A DNA stretch of 64,000 nt from Sipunculus nudus (Eukaryota; Annelida; Sipuncula; Golfingiida; Sipunculidae). The stretch is taken from the NCBI GenBank assembly GCA_026874595.1, contig CM049320.1, forward strand, positions 14,199,488 to 14,263,487. Reading direction: 5' to 3'. A program made the translations under genes and the position numbers. The notes under the pieces were generated by a model. That model was not told the DNA's origin. It saw only the letters and a program-made list of their open reading frames with translations, and did no database searches. This document shows, piece after piece, positions 52,505 to 64,000 of this stretch (its first letter is position 1; every line of letters starts with the position of its first letter).

Positions 52505-53215
52505 AAATACAACAGTGATGCTATACAGAAATATAACCGCAATGACGTCATACAGAAATATGACATCGTGTTGACATCATACAGAAATATGATGTAGTGA
52601 TGCTATACTGAAATATGACATAGTGATGACGTCATACAGAAAAATAACAAAGTGATAAGTTTATTCAGGAATATTACATAGTGATGACATCATACAGATT
52701 TATGATATGGTGATGATGTTACACATAAATATGACATAGTGATGGTGTCATACAAAAATATAACAAATTGATAGGTTCATACAGAAATATTACATAGTAA
52801 TTCAGTCGTACAGAAATATAACATGGTGATGACATCATGCAGAAATATGACCAAGTGATGGCGTCATGCAGAAATATAACATATTGATGACCTCATACAG
52901 AAATAGGACATTTTGATAGTGTCATGCTGAAATATTACATAGTGATGGCATCATGCAGAAATATGACACAGTGATGGTGTGATGAAGAAGTATGACAGTG
53001 ATGGCGTCATGCAGAAATATGACATAGTGATGGCATCATGCAGAAATATGACAGTGATGGTGTCATGCAGAAATATGACAGTGATAGTGTCATGTAGAAA
53101 TATAACAGGTGATGAGGTCATTCAGAAAAATGACACAGTGATGGCATAATGCAGAAATATTACAAGTGATGAGGGCATACAGAAATATGACATAATGATG
53201 TCATCATACAAATAA
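52505..53215. repeat. About 29-bp minisatellite with CRE-like cores
   Basis: Roughly two dozen units of the form CATAGTGATGRCRTCATACAG + AAATATGA lie directly upstream (transcriptionally) of the RER1 start-codon exon. Two units carry the full palindrome TGACGTCA (52543-52550, 52627-52634); others have TGACATCA or TGGCGTCA. The units are contiguous with no unique spacers, so this is not a CRISPR array. Confidence 0.93.
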
Positions 53216-53622
53216 TTATCATAATAAATATTAAGGACTTTCCAAGGATCAGATAGTAACTTTCACAAGTCTTTGTTAACTAGATGCACAATTCAATATT
53301 CTGATGGAACATCACAACTGACAGTTCTAATCAAAATTGAACTCAGCATTTTACACAATTTTCATAAAGACTTACTATAACTTGGTGGATTTTCTCATTT
53401 TTTTTTTAAATTACAGCTATTATGTAAAAAGTTATGGTAAGGACTATCAGTATTAAAACTAAAAACTGAATGCAGCAAAGTATCTTGTTTCTCTGTTGCC
53501 TTCATGAAACTAAAACTCAACAAAGTGATATATATTGAAACTGCAAAATATATAACAGGGAGGATGAACCTATATACCAATACCTGCAACTCAGCAAGAG
53601 AGTACATGGACCCCATGTTAAA

Positions 53623-56600
53623 ACAAGGGACCCATGGGTCACGGCGCTCAGCTGATCGTGATTGGACTATAAATGTTCCTCCACTGTGATACTATATCGA
53701 GTCGATAAAGCTTATGAATATCATGGACATGTTGGGCTATTATAAAGGAATGTAATGTAATATGTGAGTAAATGATAAATGAAATTACCTGACTGATGGA
53801 TTAAGAGTAAAATATAGTGGTTTATTTTTTATTTATTTAGGAGGGGTCAAAAATTGTGATATATTTGAGCAAATACGAATGCAATGACAGCAGTAATAGG
53901 CAGTAGTAGAATGATGATAAGGCTATTTGTTGAAGGATCTAAAGTGTATGGTAGTCTGCAAACTTTCAATTTGACAGATATGATGTTATGATTAACTATG
54001 CTGATGAAGTGATTTATGAATTTGTGACTGTATGAAACAATATCTCTTTAGACTTGACAAGGTACATTATTGTGATGCCCACTATGTCTACATATTACAC
54101 AATATTGACATAATTTCTGGCATGTACAACGGTACCTATGGACAAATAGTTATACAAAATATTAAAGTATGAATATATCTGTTTCATCTTGTTCTTGCTT
54201 ACTGAGGCTGACTTTGCAATGGGGTTCAGAGAAGGGAAAAGTGAGGGCAGCATGAAGATGGATGTAGAAATATTCTATTGTAATGTTTTTCATTTATATA
54301 AGAATATGAAAAGCTAAGAGGAAAGGGGCCCTCCTACTTGGTTATAAATAGTAAAGTTCTAAATATATGATTGCAAACTAATACTCTGACAAGACTGTCA
54401 TGTAGAAAAACAGTAAAAGTTTTGAGATACCATGATGCATATGAAAATTTACAGATGGACAGGCAAGTGGACAGAATGGACTAATACCTTTATTTCACTT
54501 TCAAGGGAATAATGCATTTAAGTTTATATATAAGCCTATTTTTTTTAAGCATATCCACTTTTTCCATTAAGATGTTTTTATCTGAATAATTTTTTTATTG
54601 ACAGGTTTTATAAATTTTTAATAAAAAAACTGAAAATATAAGTTAAAATATTAGAATTGTTGCAAAAGTTGCAATCATTATATATACAGAGTAAACTAGA
54701 ATATCAGCAGAAGCTGACAAAAGCCCTCAGCCAAAAGAACAGTGTTTAGAGGTGGTAACAGTGAAAAGTACTAAATATCTGTTCTCACATGGATGTATAT
54801 CTGTACATGTCTCAGTTATAAATTTAAAATGGAGAGGTATGTACCATGACTCATAACAATCCATCAAATGCTTCCTGAAAATAAGCTTCTAAGTTTTATT
54901 CTATTGTAAGCTCTGTGACCTTGAAAAGCAGGTCAAGGTCACCCATCTTCGAACTTGACCGAGATTTTGTTGATATGCATCTTCACCAAAGAAATAAAAT
55001 TCCTATTGTGAATCCTTTTAGAGATATCCTGCTCACAAGGCCACAATTGAAAAATCCATTAAAAATCAGAAATTACAGGTGGCGCCCCCAAATTTGTGCA
55101 GCAGTTACAGACCATCAGTCCCTATGATCATAGTAAGTATTGTAAAAATCCACCCAATGGTTCCTGAGAAATAAGCTTCTAAATGTTTTTTCTATAATCA
55201 GCTCTGTGACCTTGAAAAGCAGGTCAAGGTCACCCATCTTCGAACTTGACCGAGATTTTGTCAATATACATCTTCACCAAAAAAATAAAAATCCTACCGT
55301 GAAACCTTTTAGAGATATCCCGCTCCCAGTCCCAAAGTTGAAAAATCCGATAAAAATTCATTAAAAATCAGAAATTGTAGGTGGCGCCACCAAACTTGTT
55401 AAGCAGGTACAGATTATCAGTCCCAATAATCATAGTAAGTTTTGTGAAAATCCGCCCAATGGTTCCTGAGAAATAAGCTTCTAAATGTTTTTTCTATAAT
55501 CAGCTCTGTGACCTTGAAAAGCAGGTCAAGGTCACCCATCTTCGAACTTGACCGAGATTTTGTCAATATACATCTTCACCGAAAAAATAAAATTCCTACG
55601 GTGAAACCTTTTAGAGATATCCCGCTCACAAGCCCAAAGTTGAAAAATCCGATAAAAATTCATTAAAAATCAGAAATTGTAGGTGGCGCCACCAAACTTG
55701 TTTAGCAGGTACAGATTATCAGTCCCAATAATCATAGTAAGTTTTGTGAAAATCCACCAAATGGTTCCTGAGTAATAAGCATCTAAGTGTTTTTCTATAA
55801 TCAGCTCTAAAATGTAGAAAAATGGGTCAAGGTCACCCATCTTCGAACTTGACCGAGATTTTGTCGATATACATCTTTACTGAGGAAATAAAATTCTGAC
55901 GGTGAATCCTTTTCAAGATATCCCGCTCACAAGGTAAAAGTTAACGGACGCCGGACGGACGGACGGACAGCTTGGGTGACGACAATAGCCCATCAGCCTA
56001 AGGGCTGAGGGCTTAAAACTGAAACTATAAGGTAAAATATAAGAATTGTTGCAAAAGTTGCAATCATCATATATCCAGAGTGTAGCTCATATTGGGTCAT
56101 ATAATGCATACACATATATTTTATTATTTTTAAATCATAAATGTTTAAACTGAATGTAAAAGAAAATAATGCCACAACATGGCATCTACAAGAATATTCC
56201 TTGAATCACTATTAAAAAGTTTTGCACATTGGAGTTTTCAGTACATGCTTAATTTTATTCACCAAAATAAAATAAAAGATTCAGTAAATTTGATAAAATA
56301 AAACATCTTTTCAAATAAAGTATAAACACTGTTGGTTGAATGAGGGACAACCAATATCATTGTGCTAATTACTATCCCAGTTTTAATTTATTACTGGAAT
56401 TAATAGTCAATTTCACACCTGGTGAAGTTTTTACTCTTCTGAAGTAAGGAATTACTTATCTGATGAACATCCACACTTTCATAGCAATACACCACTTTGT
56501 GGACACAATTAAATGTACACTTTAATCATTGTAACCCTGGTGGTACAATACAAAATCTAAAATGTAGCATTGCCTAGAATAAGAATGAATCAAATACAGA

Positions 56601-58162
56601 AAATAATAACATTCATCTTGTTTATGCACCATCTGGGGGGGGGGGGGGGGGGGGAGTGCAGGGCAGAGGGGAAGCCTGCTGGTAGTGGCCAAGCTGACCC
56701 AAGGCATGCTGCCTGGGGTGGGTTACATAATGCAAGTGAAAGCTGTACTACTAGGTGGGCTAGATGTAAACAACACTTGACATGGTGTATGAAAACGTGA
56801 ATAAAAGCTATTCTTTCCAATCAATTTTTTTAAAATTTCAGATTTTAAAAGAAAAAATCCTTATGTATATATGCTGTGAAAATTAAATCAACAGTGCCAA
56901 AGTTGGACAAAATTTAAGGTATTGATTTTTTATTTATGCTAATAACTTGAAAAATTTGCAAAATTCAGATCTAATTTTGGGTAAACAATTTAATCTTGAT
57001 TAAATGAAGTTATATTCCTGAAAAAAAGTGTCTAGGTTCAGCAATTCTCATGTTAGGTGAGTAAATATATTTCCTGATTTTTTTAAAAATTGCATTATAT
57101 TTTGGCCCATAACTTCAAAATAATACCCAATACTGACCTAATTTTTTTATGTTTATAGAAAATGTATGATAGAATGTGAATACTTAATATGATAAAAAAC
57201 AGATCAGTGGTTTTGATATTAGGCAGCCTTGAAGTGTAACAATGGCTTTTTTTATGGAAAACGGAGGTTTTTCCTTTATATCTCGAAGGAGCGAAGTCCT
57301 AATGACCCAATTTTCGGTATGTTAGGAGATTTTGGGGACATCTAAAATTATGCCAACAGCCTGGGGAGCATAGAGAAGTGCACTGAATGACCTACAGTCA
57401 TCAAAGTGGACTGGTTGACAATGTAAGGGAATACAACAAGAGCCTCCAAAAAATTCAATAACTAGCCTAATTTTGCAGCTTTTATTTTCAAATTTCAGAT
57501 TTTAACAGATCAAATCTTTATGTGTACATGCTGTGAAAATTAAATCCATAGTTCTTACAGGAAAAAAACGTGCCGTGGCCAAAGTTGGGCAAAATTTAAG
57601 GTACCAATTTTATATTTTTGCCAATAATTAAACATTTTTAACAGATTTTGATCTAATTTTTGGTAAACAATTAAATTTTGATTAATTAAAGTTGTATTAC
57701 TGAAAAGAAGTCCCTACCTTTAACAGTTTTGGTCTTAAGTGACTAAATATCTTCCTGATTTTTTTTACAAAGTCCATTATGTTTGGGCCCATAACTTTTT
57801 TAAATTAAATAATACTGACTTAATTTCTGGCATGTAAATAGGAACTATATAGAGGAATATTTATGGTAATTATGAAGAAAACCAGATGAGCGGTTTTGAT
57901 ATTAGGCAGTCCTGAAGTGTAAAAATAGATTTCTAATAAAAAATTGAGGTATTTCCTTTATATCTCGAAGGAACGAAGTCCTATTGACCCAATTTTCGGC
58001 ATGGTAGGGGATTTTGGGGACATCTAACTGTATGCCGAATTTCAGATTCGTAGGTCCAACGGTGTCGAAACGTGCCAGTCTTACGGACGGACATCTGGAC
58101 AGACGGACGACAGACAATGGACCACGACTATAGCTGAGATGACTTATAGTCACCTGAGCTTA
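53623..58162 (+). mobile_element. AGCTCAGCTGA-end element, inverted sister of 10314-13543, interrupted by nested element
   Basis: The left end is ACAAGGGACCCATGGGTCAC plus GCGCTCAGCTGA. The right end is a decayed hairpin (GACTTATAGTCACCTGAGCT). The interior matches the reverse complement of 10314-13543 throughout, including a homopolymer tract (G here, 56636-56654; C there). The 1.3-kb stretch 54696-56014 has no counterpart there. It lies upstream of the RER1 start-codon exon and may be in a 5' UTR intron. Confidence 0.87.
54696..56014. mobile_element. Nested 1.3-kb element with AAGCCCTCAGCC inverted ends
   Basis: The boundaries are defined by the empty site in the sister copy (GAGTAAAAAACTG near 12473). 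The ends carry AAAGCCCTCAGCC (left, after a short leader) and GGGCTGAGGGCTT (right). Four tandem units of about 290-300 bp lie within, three of which contain TGACCTTGAAAAGCAGGTCA + AGGTCA. It ends with a GGACGGACGGACGG tract, as in the host family. It is non-coding. Confidence 0.82.
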
Positions 58163-59201
58163 TTATACGGTTTTATTGTGTCCTAACTTTATCCAATCAA
58201 AACGTCCTTCACTTGATTAATACTGAACAAGAGAATTTATGATGGCAGACACTGCAGCTGTTTCAGACTATGGACTTGACCAACAATCAAAGCAAACAAC
58301 TTGCAAACATCCCTGAAATCAATGTAAAACCACCTGGATAGTCAGAGGTCTGTCAACATGTCATAAGCGACTGATCATTGACCATTTCCTACACTTTATA
58401 TGCCTGTTGAATCAAAACAGGAGTTACCATTCCTGGAACAGATTTTCACAACCATGAGGCATCACTTCATCACTCTCATTGACATTACTGCAATCAATGC
58501 CCTCGGTGATGATATCATCCTGTCAGGACAAGCTGACATCAGCTAGTAGGAGTATTTACTCATTTAAGTCATGAACATTATGAATGTTGAAGGTACCAAA
58601 GTCTAAAAATCTAGACTGGAGACGGGAGTACTTGTGTGAGTGTTCATGATTACCAGGAATATTTTTTTGTTAGGCATTATCATAGTTTTACAGCTGTCAG
58701 TACTGTTACCAAACTGAGGCAATCAAATGCTAAGTCTCTGGTCAATCACTAGGAGAACTCAGCACCCTGCCATTTTGCACCACCTCCATTTGAGTTATGA
58801 TCAAGCCAAGCCGAGTTTATAAGGAGGCACCACCAATATTTCATTGCCGAAATGAAACAGAGTGATTATTTGTTTGCTTATAAAACCACCAGAATAAATT
58901 ATACTTTATATTTAACCACAAACTAGTTGAACATAATTGGATGCAATATGTCACACGTAATATTTATAACTTGTGCAAATAAAAGGGGTACTTTGTAACA
59001 TTGTCAAATGAATAAATTGGGTTTTTAGGTCAGTTTAAGCCAGCCAACATTTTGTGAGCTGAGTTGAGCCACAAAACTCTTAAAGTTTACTTCTAAAGTC
59101 AGCTGTCATTTTGTCCAAGCCAGCCACATTTGTGAGGCTTACAGGCCACTTGGCTCTATGCAGTAAGCACTTGGTACCCAAGTTGACAGTAACATAATGT
59201 A
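58163..59201. other. Intergenic or 5' intronic DNA
   Basis: No gene, long frame or clear repeat was recognised. Confidence 0.4.
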
Positions 59202-59630
59202 ATATTGTGGTTACATTTTTGTTTGCATGGGTTTTAATTTTGCGATTGGGAAATAATCGCGAAAATGAAACCCTTGGGAATAATTGGCCAATTGAGTATG
59301 ACCTTCTTATTTAGTGTAGCCAATACTTGTATATGGAAATAGGTTAGAACAGTGAGAAATTTTTAAATACATTATATCCATGGAGGTATAGGGAAAACAT
59401 TCGCTTAGATTTGATTTACTCTATATGTGCACTGTGTATGGGCCCATCGTTAGATGAGAAGAATATCACAAAATCATCACTTCTCTCATTTTATGATACA
59501 CACAGGTATGGCTTTACCAAAGATTTGATATAGGTCCTGGTGAGATAGTGAAAATGAAACCCTCGCAAAACATTAAAAATGGAGAAATCGCGAAATTTCA
59601 GCCTCGTGAATATGAAGCCAACCACAATAT
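59202..59630. mobile_element. MITE-like element with ATATTGTGGT ends
   Basis: ATATTGTGGT (59202-59211) and its exact complement ACCACAATAT (59621-59630) bound 429 bp. The interior has subterminal GCGAAAATGAAACCC-type repeats (about 59260 and 59550). Flanking TA-rich DNA hides the target duplication. Confidence 0.6.
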
Positions 59631-59747
59631 ATATTTATGAGGAAATACTTAATTATAAAATACAAATGGTCAATATAATAGTATATGAAATGTTAAATAA
59701 TATAAATCAAATAGTTAAACATATAACAAACCATTTGATGCACAAAG

Positions 59748-61721
59748 CAGGCTTGGGTCAAGTACATGTACTTGTACTTGGTACTTGTACTCAAGTACAA
59801 AATTTTCAGTACTTGGCCTGTACTTGTACTTGGTACTTTTCACCAAGTACAGTACTTGTACTGTACTTGCTAAAAATTTACTTGAAAAATCAAGTACATT
59901 TCAAGTACTAGTCAAGTACATGTTTTTTTTTAATTATTTTGAATACAGAGCATATGGATTGATGGATGTGAGACAAGACATGTCAAAATAATAATAGTCT
60001 ACACTATTTAACATCAAACATGCCTGTGTTTATCCATGGTTTACTAAACAAAGGTCAGATTGTGCCAGGTAACTTATTTGGCTGTGACCTACTCTGTCCA
60101 GTACTCTTATGTAATTAGCACTGGTGGTCACCAGCAATGTGGCAGCTGGCCCATACTTGCCTCCACAATAGGCACATCCTGGGCAATTACTGGACAGGAA
60201 CTGAGTCTGTTCAGCATTATTTGCTGATATGCTTCATGATCAAGGGGCTCACAGGAAGTGATGGAAAGTAATATGTATTACTCTATTACTTTGCCTTCTG
60301 TTTCTATTACTATTACTATTACAGCTCAAATTTTTTTATTCTATTATTATAACTATTACTATTACATGGAAAAATCTGTAATAGTCTATCCTCAGACCTG
60401 ATTATATGAACAGCTTGTGAAAACACTACCGACTTAATAGTTCTGCTGAGTAAGTTTGTCCCATGCAAATTAGCCTTGGTAACTTAGAAGGTCAGGTTTG
60501 TATTAGTGGTGGGAGTCGATTCCTTTTTCATAATTGATCATCGGTTTAAGCAAACCGATCGATGATCGATAAGTAATCGGTTCAGGCAAATATAAAGAAA
60601 TATGCAATTATCTGTGAAACTGTACTTTCTTAACCCAGCCTGCATGTCTTAGTAATTCTACCTAAAGAAAAGAAGTTTTGCCTTATTTATATTTTCCTAT
60701 TATCAGTAAGATATGCTTTTCAAAGTTTCATTTTAATTATTTATAATAAACAAGAATTAAACCACTATCCAGGACATCTACTTGCTGCATAGACCTAGAG
60801 AATTTATGGAGCATTTTAACGCCATACCGCCCATACTGTGCAATGTACATTTGTTACAAAACTCCACGCTAATTTTGCAGCTCCCTGCCAGTTCACAGAG
60901 GTTTATTAAATCCTCTGTTCTCGCATCTACTGTGTTATACTCAGTTACATATGGAAGTTAATATGGGAACAAAGACTAATTATTTGAAGCGCGGAATGTT
61001 GTAAAAAACGGAAGAATAATTTTAGCCTATAAGATAATAGGCATTATGGGAAAAAAAGTCATGATTATGATGTAATTGATAGTTGCCTTTGTTAATCATG
61101 CGCTTGAAAGTGGCAGGAAACTGACTGACTTTCAATAAAACTCGATCTGCCCACCACTAGTTGGTAATGAGTAAATCTGGAATTGAGGTGTCACAGCTTA
61201 ACTATACACAACCCTCAGGTGGACTGTTTAGCTGATCAGCTGTGAGTTTTACACACCTGACAGACTAGTACAGAGACTCTAAAGCCACTATATAATAAGT
61301 GAAAGAATTGGCAGATTCAGAATGGTCATTCAGAATAGGCATCAAAGCACCATTTCTTGTGTACTGATATACAACTGTGTTATAGTGTATATGAATACTG
61401 AAAGGCCATCAAGACCGTCACCCTGGATTACCTAGAATCACAAAAAAAAAACTTAAAACAAATGGAGTATCAACCCACTTTTTTGTGTACCAGTACTGAT
61501 ATCAGACTGTGTAACAGTGTGTATAACATAGGCAATTGGTTTATCAATAAATATTCAGAAAAAATTGCTTTTTTAATTAAAAGTACTTGTACTTGTACTC
61601 AAGTACAGACCCCTGTACTTGTACTCAAGTACATTGAAAAATTGTGTACTTTTACTTGTACTTGACAAATTCTGCAGTACTTGTACTCAAGTACTGACCC
61701 CCTGTACTTGACCCAAGCCTG
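59748..61721. mobile_element. hAT-like non-autonomous DNA transposon, 1974 bp, exact 8-bp TSD
   Basis: Terminal inverted repeats start CAGGCTTGGGTCAAGTACA and end TGTACTTGACCCAAGCCTG. They are flanked by identical GCACAAAG at 59740-59747 and 61722-61729. Both subterminal regions are packed with GTACTTG/CAAGTAC motifs (about 170 and 140 bp). An 8-bp duplication and a CAGG start are typical of the hAT superfamily (established knowledge). No transposase frame is present. The interior holds an ATTACT-rich tract (about 60263-60370) and a smaller nested element. Confidence 0.9.
60504..61159. mobile_element. Nested hAT-like MITE inside 59748-61721
   Basis: TAGTGGTGGG at the left and CCCACCACTA at the right form inverted ends 656 bp apart. 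The flanking octamers GTTTGTAT and GTTGGTAA match at 6 of 8 positions, consistent with an aged 8-bp duplication. A GATCGATGATCGAT-rich subterminal stretch lies near 60530-60575. Confidence 0.5.
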
Positions 61722-62044
61722 GCACAAAGTGATAGTGGGGTTCTGTATAATAAATAGTTGCCCTGGTTTATTTATCAAATAAGTAGTAATTAAGTACCAG
61801 TACTGAAAAAATTGTAATGGTCTCAACAGATCATGACAACTGTCAAACAGCCAATGGCATTGCTCGTCAAAAGCCCAAGCACTTGCGCTTGGCAAAAGAT
61901 CTACCAGTCTGGATGTAGCACTTACAGTTATACCCAGGTTTCACATTCAAGAATACACAGAGGCCCATCTGGGTCTTATTTTTTTTAAACTAGATTCTTG
62001 TGGCATAGGTACTGGGTATCCTAAGTGAAAAACATGGGAGCCAA

Positions 62045-62640
62045 GGCATAGGTTTGAGTAAGACACTGTGGGTATACACAGAGCCACACACCTGGAGTTT
62101 CATCTATTTTATGGACAGAGCCCATGAAATTGAACTCCCTGTGCAGCAGTCAAATTTACATCTCCCTCTGTGTTGGGTGCCTGTCTCAGCCAGCTGGCCA
62201 CTAGTTACAGCATACCTGTTTTAGCCTGAAGCAGTGCAGGTTACATGGATTTCATTTTCTGCTGAGTAAGCCAGGATGTCAGCAGTGATGACGTTATACA
62301 TGCACACTGCTGGCTGGAACAATCACATGAAAATTGTGGCCAACTCACTGGAACAGGCAACAAACACATTGGTAGTGGGTAGACCTAGTTGTGGCTCTGT
62401 TGTATATTTACAGAGCCACATAACTCTGGCTTAATTTATCTTGCGGAAGGAGCGCAGACAAAGCACTTTAGGTGACCTCTTGCATTGGATGCCTGTCCCA
62501 ATGAGCCTACCAGTTGTCACATGATTGTTTTAGCCTGCTGGGTAGGGTGCATATATCACATTTTCAGCTTGATGATCCAGGAGGCTGGAGGTCAGCAGTG
62601 ATGATGTAATACATGCACATCCCTGGTTATAACAATGTGT
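62045..62640. repeat. Diverged direct duplication of about 300 bp
   Basis: The segments at about 62045-62335 and 62403-62640 share ordered blocks: ACAGAGCCACA, TGCCTGTC, TTTTAGCCTG and GTCAGCAGTGATGA, then ATACATGCACA. The beginning of the second copy matches the left part of the small transposon at 5225-5436, so both may be parts of one dispersed family. Confidence 0.6.
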
Positions 62641-62646
62641 GACCAG

Positions 62647-63082
62647 TAGGGCTGAAAGGAGTACTCAAGTACGGGTAATACTTACCGAGTACTCAAGTCC
62701 AAAATTCTGACTCAAATAATCGTGTATGTACCTGCGTATCTGAATATAACTGCAAATTTACTGGCAGTCTGGGCCTATTTATTCATTATCGAAGTAATAA
62801 TCATACTGTACAGTTTATTTCGAAGAGACTAACATTTATAAGTTATATACTTTCGAATTGAGTTTTCCACTGTTTAATTTTAGTATTTATATCTATTACT
62901 TTGTTTGGATAAAGTTAAGCCATCATGAAGTCAATTTTATGTATTTTTGCATCGGTAAACAGATGTCCTAACAGATGTCCGTTTAATGTTACAGCGTTGC
63001 CATAGTAATGAGTACTCGAGTCCGAGTCGGGTATTGCCTATCGGGTACTCGAGTCCAAAATTTTGTACCCGTTTCAGCCCTA
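62647..63082. mobile_element. hAT-like MITE, 436 bp, exact 8-bp TSD
   Basis: The terminal inverted repeats begin TAGGGCTGAAA and end TTTCAGCCCTA. They are flanked by identical GTGACCAG at 62639-62646 and 63083-63090. Subterminal GAGTACTCAAGT/ACTCGAGTCC motifs occur at both ends, the same architecture as 59748-61721 but a different sequence family. Non-coding. Confidence 0.9.
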
Positions 63083-63090
63083 GTGACCAG

Positions 63091-64000
63091 TAGTCAGCTC
63101 AGTAGGTGATTCATCAAACACAACATTTAGCCAGATTAATAGGTCTCAATTTGATAAGGCCCTGCCATATTTGGAGACCAATAGCCATACATTGAGAGTT
63201 TCTACAATATAAGCCTCACACTACACACCAACCAATGCCCTTGTAATCAGTGTTAGCAGTGAAGCTGGCGCTTCAGTGTTCAAAGTGGGCCTCTTTAAAC
63301 AAAACGTTATCAAAACTCTGGCTCTCATTCCCTGAATTCAGCGAGGCTCCCAGTGAGGTATTCAAGTGTGCCAACTGGACCGTTCTTCTCAGTCCTTACT
63401 AAACTAAATAATATGCCTCAAGTAATGAGGCCAGTTTATGTTTAAAAATGATGATCCAAGTTTACTTTTAGTTACAATCAAAACCATGAAACATATACTG
63501 ATTAGTGTCAAAATGGTGCAACCCTGTGTCATGTTGTTAGGCAGTCAAAGAAGATGCAATGGATCCATTGCATAAACTGTGTGCTTATACTGTAGAAACT
63601 CCCAGTGTATGGTGATCAGACTTGATATATGGCAGGGCCTAATAATATGAAGTCTGATAAAATGGGGCTACCAACACAAAAATGTCACAAGTGCTGCGAG
63701 GCATTTGGTACGAGCTCAGTTTGTTGGATAAATGAAGCCACAGGTCTGTGGCACTGTATTCTACATTTGGGTAGTATTTACATGGGGGTCACCTGAATGT
63801 TGCGCAGCAGTTTTCATGCGCTCTCAGTCTGGCTGCTAAATAAATAAAGTTTGAGGTAATGAGGTTTGGGCACAACTGCAGAATAACTCCGGTATCTCTC
63901 TGAGGCACAACACTTCTGTGAACAGATAATGTTTCTATATCCAGCTGCTTTTATGTTATGTTTCCACTTATTTTTTTCTGTCTTTAACTTATCCATTAGA
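63091..64000. other. Distal flank
   Basis: No gene recognised. AGGCCCTGCCATAT (63157-63170) and its exact complement (63627-63640) form a 14-bp inverted pair 484 bp across, which may mark another small element. Confidence 0.4.

Noticed and set aside
58242-58316. Start of a third gene (MADTAAVSDYG frame)
   Set aside because: The frame stops after about 24 codons, with no recognisable family and no supported donor.

Overview
The window is animal nuclear DNA, most likely from a mollusc and probably a bivalve. This rests on two intron-rich conserved protein genes, AT-rich introns, and very dense mobile-element families whose internal tandem units carry the palindrome GGTGGCGCCACC. The species assignment is inference. 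No bacterial-type operons, rRNA genes, intact tRNA genes or CRISPR arrays were seen.

Two genes can be rebuilt completely and they converge. (1) On the + strand, 9595-35472 is a 12-coding-exon gene for the glycolytic enzyme enolase (433 aa). All reading phases join cleanly and all active-site residues are present. A non-coding 5' exon must lie upstream of 9576, because the start-codon exon has its own splice acceptor. (2) On the - strand, 52484 down to 44502 is a 6-coding-exon gene for RER1 (195 aa), the Golgi membrane protein that returns cargo to the ER. Its start-codon exon is also preceded by an acceptor, so its promoter lies at a higher coordinate. Their 3' ends face each other across about 8 kb (36.4-44.5 kb), which holds a roughly 1-kb minisatellite and otherwise mostly unique AT-rich DNA.

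Layout: 1-985, truncated array of about 280-bp units; 986-9575, 5' flank or 5' introns of enolase, with a fold-back element at 2451-3289 and a small transposon with a 10-bp target duplication at 5225-5436; 9576-36435, enolase, whose long introns 1 and 11 hold large repeat elements; 36.9-37.9 kb, minisatellite; 44.5-52.5 kb, RER1, whose intron 3 holds a 4.1-kb element; 52.5-53.2 kb, a second minisatellite; 53.6-58.2 kb, an inverted copy of the element in enolase intron 1, itself split by a nested 1.3-kb element; 59.2-63.1 kb, a cluster of hAT-like and MITE-like elements, two of them with exact 8-bp target duplications.

The least explained component is a family of 2.4-6.7 kb elements. One end carries the palindrome GTGACCCATGGGTCAC next to GCTCAGCTG; the other is a hairpin ending CAGCTGAGCTAAAAA. 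Different members carry quite different interiors: unique sequence, about 340-bp arrays, about 280-bp arrays, or about 140-bp arrays with perfect DR1-type nuclear-receptor motifs. No coding capacity was seen in any of them.
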